Shown here piece by piece: positions 25,633 through 32,926 of a stretch of DNA of 37,448 bases. The number at the start of each line of letters is the position of its first letter. Positions within the stretch are counted from its first letter, which is position 1. A program made the translations under genes and the position numbers. This DNA comes from Dokdonia sp. (GTDB lineage: Bacteria; Bacteroidota; Bacteroidia; Flavobacteriales; Flavobacteriaceae): NCBI GenBank assembly GCA_020628615.1, contig JAHDEV010000010.1:1-37448 (forward strand). The letters run 5' to 3'. The notes under the pieces were generated by a model. The model made no database searches. It was given only the letters and a program-made list of their open reading frames with translations, and was not told the origin of the DNA.

Positions 25633-26436
25633 CTATAAATCAACCTGAAACTCATAGTTCAAAACGGGTTTTACAACCACACTATTTACCTCTTTAAAAG
25701 TGGCTGTATCCTCCTCTATGTACTCTGGAGGCTCAAGGCCTAGTTCTTGTGCTTGCTGTGTATAATATGCCTTTTTTGACGGGTGGCTAGGCGCAACGGC
25801 ATTTATAATATGGCCAAAGGCGTCTTGCTTTACTATAGCCATTAAGACACCTATACAATCATCTCTATGAATCATATTTACAGGAGCCTTACCATTAGTA
25901 AGTCCCTTACGGCCTGCGAGAAACTTAACAGGATTTCTGTTCCCTCCAAAAAGCCCTCCAAAGCGTACAACTGTAGTCTTAAAAGCACTGTTGTTAAAGA
26001 AAATTTGCTCTACATCGTGTAATTGCTTGCCAGCGTTAGTCTCAGGTCTAGGCGCGATTTTTTCTGTAACTACACCCTGTGAGTCATCATATACTGAGGT
26101 ACTGCTTACTAGGATGACTTTTTCTATTTTCGACCTCTCTATTTGATGTAAAAAGTGAGCCATTTTAAGCGCATAGTTTGCTCCAGTATTTCTACGCAGC
26201 CCCGGAGGAATCATTATCATAAGCACATCGGTATCCACCAGTAAGGTGTCTACAAGTCCAGACACACCAGCCTCTGCTATAACAACAGGGTAAGCTGTAA
26301 TGCCACTTTTTGTAAGTGCTTTTGCCTTCTCTGTATCTGTGACACTACCTTTTACTTGATATCCAAAAAGTTTGAGATGAGATGCAAGCGGTTGTCCTAA
26401 CCACCCTAGTCCTGCTATTGTTATTCTTTTATTCAT
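25633..26436 (-). CDS. NAD(P)-binding SDR-family protein (YeeZ-like)
   Basis: 267-residue Rossmann-fold protein of the extended-SDR/epimerase superfamily. 'ITIAGLGWLGQPLASHL' is the nucleotide-binding GxGxxG; 'VILVSSTSVYDDSQG' and 'VVRFGGLFGGNRNPVKFLAG' follow the YeeZ-like pattern. The YxxxK pair of classical SDRs is not evident: 'SVYDD' lacks it and 'GKQLHDVEQIF' stands at the lysine region, so it may be a divergent or non-catalytic member. Start at 26436 (MNKRITIAG) directly before the Rossmann strand; an ATG at 26451 would add 5 residues. Lies 41 bases after the M28 peptidase stop, probably the same transcript. The terminator at 25554-25586 likely ends it. Confidence 0.78.
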   Translation of the reverse strand: MNKRITIAGLGWLGQPLASHLKLFGYQVKGSVTDTEKAKALTKSGITAYPVVIAEAGVSGLVDTLLVDTDVLMIMIPPGLRRNTGANYALKMAHFLHQIERSKIEKVILVSSTSVYDDSQGVVTEKIAPRPETNAGKQLHDVEQIFFNNSAFKTTVVRFGGLFGGNRNPVKFLAGRKGLTNGKAPVNMIHRDDCIGVLMAIVKQDAFGHIINAVAPSHPSKKAYYTQQAQELGLEPPEYIEEDTATFKEVNSVVVKPVLNYEFQVDL

Positions 26437-26477
26437 AGGCTTTCCCTGCATATAGGAATTATATTAAAAGGCAATTA

Positions 26478-28841
26478 TTATTCTTGTAATTGCAATGTGT
26501 CGTTTTGAGAAGTAGCAAAGGCTAGTTCATCTATGTTTATATAGCGTTCTTGTATAATTGCATCGTTTACTATAAAGGGTTTTGGCATCATTGTCTTTGG
26601 TCTTGTTGAGACAGTAAATTTAGGATGCTCGAGTAAGTCAAAAGAGTATTCTCTAAAACTTATTTTTGGATCTACTCCTGCTGGTATTGTAAAGCTAAAT
26701 TCTAGCTCTTCGCCTTCACCCATATAATAACTTAACAGCGCATTTGTCCTACGTTTTTTATATAAGGTCTCTGTGCTATCTGGCTTGTACTCCTTCTTGT
26801 TATAAGATAACATTTTAAATGGTGTGTCCTTATCTGCAAAGAGGCGTATTCTGTTAATGCGTCGCTGTGGTCTTATGCTTAGTATTACCTCTCTATTTCC
26901 ATCTATAACCTCATCCTTTTCTTTGATGATGATAGTTTCTTCAAGATCTATAACAGAGGTTTCCTTTGCATAGCTAAAAGAGGTATTGTACTTACTACCA
27001 GAAGCATTTGCTATATAATCACTAGCAGCCTTGGGTGCGTTACCTAGATAGCCTTCTACCCAACTGTCTATATAATCGTCATAAGTTACCCAGTATGCCT
27101 TTGCATCTCCCTCCTTATGATAATACAATAAACTATTAGGTTTTTGTCTCTCTTCTATATAATCAGACTTTGCGTGTGCTACTCCTAAAAATACAAACGT
27201 AAGTATTAAACCTATATAACCTAAAAAGCGCTTACTCTTATAATAGCCTATTACTGGTAATGATAAACCAAAAACTAGTACTGTAAAAAGTATAGAAATC
27301 CAGTATGCAGATGGTCCTAAACCTACAGGAAAGAATTGTACTAAAGGTGAAAAAACAAATATCCCTGGCGCTACTAAAAGCAGCATTAAAATAACGCTTG
27401 GTTTCTTTTGCTTGATCATTACAAAAAAGGCTACAAGGCCAAATAATAATGGAATAACAAAAAAGCCTGCACCTTTTAAATATACAGCAACAAGAATATT
27501 AATAATCACCCACAATGTAAGTGGTGCAACGTAGGTACTTGGGGTGTGTTCTAGCTTACATAAGCGACTATAAAAACCAAAACTAAACGCAAGAGACATT
27601 ATTACAAAAGCAATGGTATACCAGTGACCATTATATATAAACACTGGTAACATATCATTATACTGAGGGTATAATGACGGCATTAACAAAGCAAAAACTT
27701 GCAATAGCAATAATGAACAGCCTAAAGAAATAATAAGTGCTAAAAATCCTCGCCCTACAGCCCTACCACTTAATTTCTTATCTCTAAAACCTTTAAAAAG
27801 TAAGAGTATAAAAATTACGAGTGCGATGATAGACATAGGTAACACCCACGCAAAAGGATAGGATGCAAAAGTGAATAAAGGTGTATCAAAGTAAACTCGA
27901 TCTTGAGTAGACTTTATAGTAGATAAATCTACTTGAGCAAAATGCTTTATAAGCGGCAGCAAGTACTGTCCTTGATGCTCAAGTGTACGCGGGTCAAGGT
28001 TATCTACAGTATCATTTACCGTATGATAATTATAATGACTGTCTATAAAAGCAAAGAAAAAACCTGGTATATCGCCATCTTCACGCAACACTGTAGAGTC
28101 TGTATCATTAGGTAGCATTTTATATATACTATACATTAATGATGTAGCTACGGGATACTCAAGTCCAGCCTTCTCAAACTCTTTAATGAGATTTTCATTA
28201 CCCCCATTAGTCTCCACAATCATATTAGAAGGCCCAGAAGAGCCTCTAGCTTCAAAGTTTAAGGCAATACCCACGTCTTTTGCCCAAGGGTGTTCTTTTA
28301 CAAATAGCGTAGCACCGTCTAGACCTAACTCTTCAGAGTCTGTAAATAGCACGATTATATCATTTTCTGGCTCAACTCCGGCTGCTAGATAGGCTCTTAA
28401 ACTTTCTAAAACAGTCACCACTCCAGACCCCGCATCGCTCGCCCCGTGAGACTTACTATGTGGAGCACTATCATAATGCGACATTAATAATACTGCCTTA
28501 CCCGTGCCGGTTCCTTTATAACGTGCCACTATGTTTTTTGGCTTTACTAAGGTACTCGACCCCCACCAAGAGTCTAGCACATATCCCTCTTGTACAGCGG
28601 GCTCAAGACCTAATTTCTTAAGCTCATCTATAATATATCCACGCACTTCGGCGTGTGCAGGTGACCCTACATAATGTGGTTTTTGAGAGATTACTTTAAG
28701 TTGGCTCATTGCACGTTCTGTAGAGAACTCAGTAAGCGGCACATCTCCAGAAGAAGCAGTGTCTGGTATAAGCGATTTAAAACTAAACCACACTAAAAAA
28801 AGAAGTACAAAAAATGAGAAGAAATGTTTAAGGCGTTTCAT
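26478..28841 (-). CDS. M28-family zinc peptidase with multi-pass membrane domain
   Basis: 787-residue membrane aminopeptidase-like protein, similar in layout to ERMP1-type M28 proteins. One N-terminal membrane anchor (about 7-24), then the M28 domain (about 40-310), with metal ligands seen as H122 ('LLMSHYDSAPHS'), D136 ('GASDAGSG'), the E170/E171 pair ('FTDSEELGLDGA'), E197 or its neighbourhood ('LNFEARG') and H273 ('NYHTVNDTVD'). About eight to nine hydrophobic segments occupy 320-560, followed by a soluble C-terminal domain of about 220 residues. The catalytic domain probably faces the periplasm. A minus-strand TAAATTTG box lies at 28877-28870, next to palindromic repeat copy 9. Confidence 0.9.
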   Translation of the reverse strand: MKRLKHFFSFFVLLFLVWFSFKSLIPDTASSGDVPLTEFSTERAMSQLKVISQKPHYVGSPAHAEVRGYIIDELKKLGLEPAVQEGYVLDSWWGSSTLVKPKNIVARYKGTGTGKAVLLMSHYDSAPHSKSHGASDAGSGVVTVLESLRAYLAAGVEPENDIIVLFTDSEELGLDGATLFVKEHPWAKDVGIALNFEARGSSGPSNMIVETNGGNENLIKEFEKAGLEYPVATSLMYSIYKMLPNDTDSTVLREDGDIPGFFFAFIDSHYNYHTVNDTVDNLDPRTLEHQGQYLLPLIKHFAQVDLSTIKSTQDRVYFDTPLFTFASYPFAWVLPMSIIALVIFILLLFKGFRDKKLSGRAVGRGFLALIISLGCSLLLLQVFALLMPSLYPQYNDMLPVFIYNGHWYTIAFVIMSLAFSFGFYSRLCKLEHTPSTYVAPLTLWVIINILVAVYLKGAGFFVIPLLFGLVAFFVMIKQKKPSVILMLLLVAPGIFVFSPLVQFFPVGLGPSAYWISILFTVLVFGLSLPVIGYYKSKRFLGYIGLILTFVFLGVAHAKSDYIEERQKPNSLLYYHKEGDAKAYWVTYDDYIDSWVEGYLGNAPKAASDYIANASGSKYNTSFSYAKETSVIDLEETIIIKEKDEVIDGNREVILSIRPQRRINRIRLFADKDTPFKMLSYNKKEYKPDSTETLYKKRRTNALLSYYMGEGEELEFSFTIPAGVDPKISFREYSFDLLEHPKFTVSTRPKTMMPKPFIVNDAIIQERYINIDELAFATSQNDTLQLQE

Positions 28842-28869
28842 TTGCTATTGGTTTGGTGGTTGTAAAATA

Positions 28870-28877
28870 CAAATTTA
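28870..28877 (-). promoter_or_regulatory. Candidate -7 box of the M28 peptidase gene
   Basis: Minus-strand TAAATTTG, a perfect TAnnTTTG, 29 bases before the ATG. The position of the -33 box, about 20 bases upstream, is occupied by the centre of palindromic repeat copy 9 and has no TTG. Confidence 0.45.
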
Positions 28878-28889
28878 TAGGTTTGGAGT

Positions 28890-28907
28890 ACGCTTTCGCG
28901 AAAGCGT
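28890..28907. repeat. Palindromic repeat copy 9
   Basis: Perfect 18-bp ACGCTTTCGCGAAAGCGT between the divergent M28 peptidase and CBS-pair genes. Confidence 0.93.
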
Positions 28908-28962
28908 AACACAACTTATTAAATATAAATCACTAACTTTAAGACAACAAAATCAGATAGTT

Positions 28963-29427
28963 ATGGCGATTAAAAGTTTTATAGGTAAACGTGTAAAAGA
29001 CGTAAAGAGCTCCTCAACAGATATAAAAGTAAGTGATTATATGAGCCGTAAACTCATTACCTTCTCTCCAGATCAATCTGTTCTCGAGGTGATGAATAGT
29101 CTTATAAAGCATAAAATATCTGGCGGTCCCGTAGTAAATGAACAAAATGAACTGCTAGGGATAATTTCTGAGGGTGACTGTATGAAGCAAATCTCAGAGA
29201 GTAGATATTATAATATGCCTATGGATAATATGAAAGTGAGCAATCATATGGTATCTAATGTAGATACTATAGATGGTAATATGAATGTTTTTGACGCGGC
29301 AAATAAATTTCTTGAATCAAAACATAGACGCTTCCCTATAGTAGAAAATGGTAAACTAGTAGGCCAGATAAGCCAGAAAGATGTCCTTAAAGCGGCATTA
29401 GAGCTTAATGGTCAGACTTGGAAATAG
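28963..29427 (+). CDS. CBS-pair domain protein
   Basis: 154-residue cytoplasmic protein made of two CBS motifs (about 20-80 and 90-150), which normally form an adenosine-nucleotide sensor. Seen: 'VSDYMSRKLITFSPDQSVLE', 'GPVVNEQNELLGIISEGD', 'VSNHMVSNVDTIDGNMNVFD' and 'RRFPIVENGKLVGQISQKDV'. No attached effector domain, so the partner is unknown. The ATG at 28963 (MAIKSF) is chosen. The frame is open further upstream to 28759, but that extension runs through palindromic repeat copy 9 and the divergent gene's start. A TAACTTTA box lies at 28934-28941. Its stop is one base from the convergent GNAT stop. Confidence 0.9.
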   Translation: MAIKSFIGKRVKDVKSSSTDIKVSDYMSRKLITFSPDQSVLEVMNSLIKHKISGGPVVNEQNELLGIISEGDCMKQISESRYYNMPMDNMKVSNHMVSNVDTIDGNMNVFDAANKFLESKHRRFPIVENGKLVGQISQKDVLKAALELNGQTWK

Positions 29428-29428
29428 A

Positions 29429-29956
29429 TTACATTGTTTTTTCAAACCAGGCCAGCTCTATATTTTCTGGCTTGTAGATAAAATTATCTTTGCGCTCTAG
29501 TCCTATTTTTTCTAGTACGCGGCAAGAAGCGCCGTTGCCCAGCTCTGCCATACCGCACAGTTTTTTACCAGCATAGTTTTCAAAAAAGTAATCTCTAGCG
29601 GCGATAGATGACTCTGTTGCATAACCCTTGCCCCAGTATTGTGGCATAAAGCGATAACCTATGTCATAAAAATCTGTATGACCGTTCATCTCGTTTTCAA
29701 AATTCATTTTTAAGCCGGTCCACCCTATCCACTCACCTGTAGATTTTTCTATAGCAGCCCAGCGGCCTATGCCGTAAGTTTCATATTGCATACGTATGTA
29801 ATCTACATAGGCTCTTGCTTTGCCCATACAGTTTATAGGTTTGTTACCTAGATATTTATGCACAAGGGGGTCGCTATCTAAGCGATACATAGCTCCAGTA
29901 TCCTCTATGACAATCTCCCTAAGGATTAGGTTTTTAGTTTCGGCGTAGATTTTCAT
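29429..29956 (-). CDS. GNAT acetyltransferase (RimJ/RimL-like)
   Basis: 175-residue acetyl-CoA-dependent N-acetyltransferase of the Acetyltransf_3 type. 'TKNLILREIVIEDTGAMYRL' is the family start, 'GWTGLKMNFENEMNGHTDFY' and 'DIGYRFMPQYWGKGYATESS' hold the acetyl-CoA loop (QxxGxG type), and 'NGASCRVLEKIGLERKDNFI' the C-terminal helix and strand. Acceptor unknown. Third gene of a minus-strand unit; only one base (29957) separates it from the zinc-ribbon gene. Confidence 0.9.
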   Translation of the reverse strand: MKIYAETKNLILREIVIEDTGAMYRLDSDPLVHKYLGNKPINCMGKARAYVDYIRMQYETYGIGRWAAIEKSTGEWIGWTGLKMNFENEMNGHTDFYDIGYRFMPQYWGKGYATESSIAARDYFFENYAGKKLCGMAELGNGASCRVLEKIGLERKDNFIYKPENIELAWFEKTM

Positions 29957-29957
29957 A

Positions 29958-30308
29958 TTAATTCTTTCTTTTTACGAGTGCATAAAAGTCACCATCTAGC
30001 GGTAAATATCCTTGATCATATATAAAGTAATAAATAGTACCTGCTTTAGTCGTGTAGATGCTAGTGAAATAATTAAAGTCAAAACCCGCTGCGTTTAGTT
30101 TTGCCTTAGTAGTTTTTGTTTTTTCTACTGGGTTGAGTTTTTCTAATATACGGTAGTTTTTGCGCAACCGGTTATTTATGTTGCGCATCATATTTTTTGA
30201 GTCCTTGTTTTGACTATTATTATGAGAGTTGCGGCAAGATGAGCTACAGTACTTCTTATCTGCCCTACCTATAATTTTATCTCCACATTCTGGACACGCT
30301 CTATCCAT
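29958..30308 (-). CDS. Small zinc-ribbon protein of unknown function
   Basis: 116 residues. N-terminal 'DRACPECGDKIIGRADKKYC' plus SSSC forms a four-cysteine zinc site (C5, C8, C21, C25) of the treble-clef type. The middle is basic and Asn-rich ('NINNRLRKNYRILEKLN'), and the C-terminal half ('FNYFTSIYTTKAGTIYYFIY', 'LPLDGDFYALVKR') looks like a small beta domain. I know similar proteins only as uncharacterised flavobacterial ones. Nucleic-acid or ribosome binding is a guess from the basic region. One base (30309) from the isoaspartyl peptidase stop and one from the GNAT start. Confidence 0.75.
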   Translation of the reverse strand: MDRACPECGDKIIGRADKKYCSSSCRNSHNNSQNKDSKNMMRNINNRLRKNYRILEKLNPVEKTKTTKAKLNAAGFDFNYFTSIYTTKAGTIYYFIYDQGYLPLDGDFYALVKRKN

Positions 30309-30309
30309 A

Positions 30310-31380
30310 CTAGTTGTTCTTATAAATTTTTATATCTATCTCTCCAGCAGCATTCATATGTGCACGGTACATCCCTGCTGTATTAAACTCCATTGCAACA
30401 TTACCATCTCTATCTATAGATACAATTCCTCCCGTACCGCCTAGGTCTGTAAGTTTTTTCTGGATCACCTCTTCTGCAGCTTCTTGTAATGTAACTTCCT
30501 TATACTCCATAATAGCAGCAATATCGTGTGCCACCATACCACGCATAAAGAACTCTCCCCATCCAGTACTACTTACTGCACAACTGGCATTATTTGCATA
30601 CGTTCCTGCTCCTATAATAGGTGCATCTCCTATACGGTTATACCTTTTATTAGTCATCCCTCCTGTAGAGGTACCTGCTGCGAGGTTACCATACTTATCT
30701 AGTGCTGCACAACCTACAGTACCATATTTATTATCCTTTATAAAAGGATCCATAAACGTCACCTTTTTATCTAGATCGTGATCTAGTTGCGTTTTTTCTT
30801 TATCTATTATTTTCTGAAGCGATTTATACCTTCTCTCTGTATAAAAATAAGAAGGGTCTACTATCTCAAGTCCTTGCTCTGCTGCAAACTGCTCTGCTCC
30901 TTTTGCACTAAGCATCACGTGCTCAGATTTATTCATTACAGCTACTGCTAGGTCTATAGGGTTTTTTACTGTAGTTACACCAGATATGGCGCCAGCATTA
31001 AGGGTCTCACCATCCATCACACTTGCATCAAGCTCGTTTGTGCCATCGTGTGTAAATACGGCACCCTTTCCTGCGTTAAAAAGTGGGCTATCTTCCATAA
31101 TATTGATAGCTGCCGTCACCGCCTCCATACTCGTACCTCCATCTGAGAGCACCTTATGACCGGCCCTTGTAGCTTCATCAAGTTTTGCTCGATAAGCACT
31201 CTCAAGAGAGTCTGTCATATTTTTTTTAAGGATAGTACCCGCACCTCCGTGTATAACAAGACCAAATTTTTGATCTGCAGGTATAGATGATGCACTAATC
31301 TTATCTTCTTTTTCTTTAACAGGCATATCGCAAGAACATACAATTAAAGACAACAAAACAAGCGTAACTAACTTTTTCAT
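30310..31380 (-). CDS. Isoaspartyl peptidase / L-asparaginase (Ntn hydrolase, lipoprotein)
   Basis: Plant-type asparaginase of 356 residues that cleaves isoaspartyl dipeptides and, more weakly, asparagine. It is made as a precursor that cuts itself before T221 ('DNKYGTVGCAALDKYGN') to free the nucleophile. Other family marks: 'FGLVIHGGAGTILK', 'FNAGKGAVFTHDGTNELDAS', 'AAGTSTGGMTNKRYNRIGDA', 'IIGAGTYANN'. The signal 'LSLIVCSCDMP' with C17 suggests lipid anchoring, so it acts in the periplasm or on the surface, which is usual for Bacteroidota members. First gene of the unit with the zinc-ribbon and GNAT genes. Confidence 0.94.
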   Translation of the reverse strand: MKKLVTLVLLSLIVCSCDMPVKEKEDKISASSIPADQKFGLVIHGGAGTILKKNMTDSLESAYRAKLDEATRAGHKVLSDGGTSMEAVTAAINIMEDSPLFNAGKGAVFTHDGTNELDASVMDGETLNAGAISGVTTVKNPIDLAVAVMNKSEHVMLSAKGAEQFAAEQGLEIVDPSYFYTERRYKSLQKIIDKEKTQLDHDLDKKVTFMDPFIKDNKYGTVGCAALDKYGNLAAGTSTGGMTNKRYNRIGDAPIIGAGTYANNASCAVSSTGWGEFFMRGMVAHDIAAIMEYKEVTLQEAAEEVIQKKLTDLGGTGGIVSIDRDGNVAMEFNTAGMYRAHMNAAGEIDIKIYKNN

Positions 31381-31494
31381 AAGGTTTTACTTAAAATATA
31401 TAGGTCTAATATAAGGAGAAAGAAGCATTTGAACGTTCCAAAAGTGAATAATACAGATACTTCCTACTTGTAAAATTTTAAAAAAACTACATTT

Positions 31495-31540
31495 TTTGTG
31501 TATTTCATCGATTAAATACACAAAGTGCACGATTAAGTGC
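31495..31540. promoter_or_regulatory. Two tandem inverted repeats in the divergent iaaA-type/CAP region
   Basis: An 11-bp perfect inverted repeat TTTGTGTATTT(8)AAATACACAAA (31495-31524) is followed by GCAC(6)GTGC (31527-31540). They lie 42 bases or more upstream of the CAP gene and about 115 bases upstream of the isoaspartyl peptidase gene. This could be an operator pair or a leader hairpin; no T-run follows, so a terminator is unlikely. Confidence 0.45.
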
Positions 31541-31582
31541 GAAAAGTTTTTATCTTGCAGTCATAACTCATAACCCCAAATT

Positions 31583-32080
31583 ATGAAACTGATTAACCAA
31601 AGTCTCTGCTTAATTGCAGCAATGCTACTTATCTGCTCTTGCAGTACCGATCCAATTAATGAGTCAGAAGAACTCACAACAAACCTTGAAGCACCAATCG
31701 AGGTTGAAAACGACACCGAACTAGCTCTAGAAGTGCTAGCTGTCTTAAACGCACATAGGGCAACTTTAGGCCTTAATGAGTTGCAATGGCATAACTACTC
31801 TGAAGATCTTGCCTTAGGTCACTCTAATTATATGGTAATACAGAGCGAGCCTAGTCACGATAATTTTTATGCACGTTCGGCGAGTTTACAAGAAAATGGC
31901 GCTCACATTGTAAGTGAAAATGTCGCTTATGGATATATGGATGCAGAGTCTGTAGTACAAGGTTGGTTAGGAAGTCCATCACATAAACAAGCACTAGAAG
32001 GTGACTACACACATACAGGTATAGGTATCGTAAAGAATGAAATGGGTGTGCCATATTACACACAACTCTTCTTTAGATAA
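31583..32080 (+). CDS. CAP-domain (SCP/PR-1-like) lipoprotein
   Basis: 165-residue lipoprotein; the signal 'AMLLICSCSTDP' gives the lipidated cysteine at about C20. The rest is a compact CAP/SCP domain: 'VLNAHRATLGLNELQWHNYS' (residues 52-71), 'LALGHSNYMVIQSEPSHDNF' with the first conserved His, 'VSENVAYGYMDAESVVQGWL' (the ENVA/G-W motif) and 'SPSHKQALEGDYTHTGIGIV' with the second His. The family's molecular role in bacteria is largely unknown. Possibly regulated through the inverted repeats at 31495-31540. Followed by a strong terminator and palindromic repeat copy 10. Confidence 0.9.
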   Translation: MKLINQSLCLIAAMLLICSCSTDPINESEELTTNLEAPIEVENDTELALEVLAVLNAHRATLGLNELQWHNYSEDLALGHSNYMVIQSEPSHDNFYARSASLQENGAHIVSENVAYGYMDAESVVQGWLGSPSHKQALEGDYTHTGIGIVKNEMGVPYYTQLFFR

Positions 32081-32108
32081 CCAGAAAATCCCCAAATCTT
32101 TTGATTAT

Positions 32109-32146
32109 CATCCCCACCTGCTATAGTAGGTGGGGATGTTTTTTTT
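32109..32146 (+). terminator. Intrinsic terminator of the CAP gene, abutting palindromic repeat
   Basis: 11-bp stem CATCCCCACCT/AGGTGGGGATG, 8-base loop, then T8. The T-run ends on the base before palindromic repeat copy 10. Confidence 0.93.
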
Positions 32147-32164
32147 ACGCTTTCGCGAAAGCGT
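32147..32164. repeat. Palindromic repeat copy 10
   Basis: Perfect 18-bp ACGCTTTCGCGAAAGCGT starting immediately after the T-run of the CAP terminator and 40 bases before the dioxygenase ATG. A TACTTTTA box (32176-32183) lies 12 bases downstream. Confidence 0.93.
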
Positions 32165-32204
32165 ACTACTTTTTGTACTTTTATAGTAAACAAATAAGAC
32201 ATAT

Positions 32205-32741
32205 ATGGCCATAGCACCTCCCTTTAATTTAAATAAATGGATAGAAGAAAATAGAGATCTTCTTAAACCACCCGTAGGTAATAAAAATCTTTACAAAGAC
32301 GCTGGTGACTATATCGTAATGATTGTGGGTGGGCCTAATGCAAGAAAAGACTATCACTATAACGAGACCGAAGAACTCTTTTTTCAACTAGAAGGGCACA
32401 TTGAGGTGCACGTACAAGACGAAGGTGTAAAACGCACGATGAAGTTAGGTCCTGGTGATATGTACTTACACCCAGCTGGAGTACCACACTCACCGGTGCG
32501 CCACGACAACTCAATAGGACTCGTAGTAGAACGTAAAAGACTAGACCTAAAAGGAACAGACGGTCTTTTATGGTACTGCGATAATTGTAATAACAAACTA
32601 CACGAGGTATACTTTAAACTTCACGATGTAGAAAAAGACTTCCAGTCACATTTTAAGAACTTCTATAATAGTGAGGAGCTTAGAACCTGCAACAACTGCG
32701 GTACGGTGATGGAAGTAGATGAACGTTTTACAGCAGATTGA
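32205..32741 (+). CDS. 3-hydroxyanthranilate 3,4-dioxygenase
   Basis: Opens the ring of 3-hydroxyanthranilate with O2 to give 2-amino-3-carboxymuconate semialdehyde (kynurenine branch of tryptophan breakdown, or quinolinate for NAD). 178-residue cupin. Iron ligands H51 and E57 ('ARKDYHYNETEELFFQ') and H95 ('PAGVPHSPVRH'), with substrate arginines R47 and R99, lie at the positions known for the bacterial enzyme. Bacterial-type C-terminal rubredoxin-like site: C125/C128 ('WYCDNCNN') and C162/C165 ('RTCNNCGT'). No other kynurenine gene is next to it; the following ALDH has its own promoter. A hairpin with a T-tail follows. Confidence 0.96.
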   Translation: MAIAPPFNLNKWIEENRDLLKPPVGNKNLYKDAGDYIVMIVGGPNARKDYHYNETEELFFQLEGHIEVHVQDEGVKRTMKLGPGDMYLHPAGVPHSPVRHDNSIGLVVERKRLDLKGTDGLLWYCDNCNNKLHEVYFKLHDVEKDFQSHFKNFYNSEELRTCNNCGTVMEVDERFTAD

Positions 32742-32763
32742 TAAAAAAACAGAATAATTTTTA

Positions 32764-32791
32764 GGGTGTATTTAATTATACACCCTTTTTT
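32764..32791 (+). terminator. Intrinsic terminator of the dioxygenase gene
   Basis: Stem GGGTGTAT/ATACACCC with a 6-base loop, then T6. Confidence 0.88.
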
Positions 32792-32817
32792 ATGGAAACC
32801 TTTGAATTATTCTTAGA

Positions 32818-32849
32818 TTTGACTCACATAGACATCTCACATATATTTG
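32818..32849 (+). promoter_or_regulatory. Promoter of the ALDH7 gene
   Basis: TTTG at 32818-32821, 20-nt spacer, TATATTTG at 32842-32849: both boxes match the Bacteroidota consensus exactly. It would give a leader of about 70 bases. Confidence 0.78.
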
Positions 32850-32926
32850 AGAAGTATAAATAGATATTAACCCTTGAGTAAGGCAACTTTACTGGTTTTC
32901 TTATCTCAGTTATTCATAAAAAAACG

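Noticed and set aside
28759-28962. Long N-terminal extension of the CBS-pair protein
   Set aside because: It runs antisense through the start of the M28 peptidase and through repeat copy 9, and has no domain likeness.
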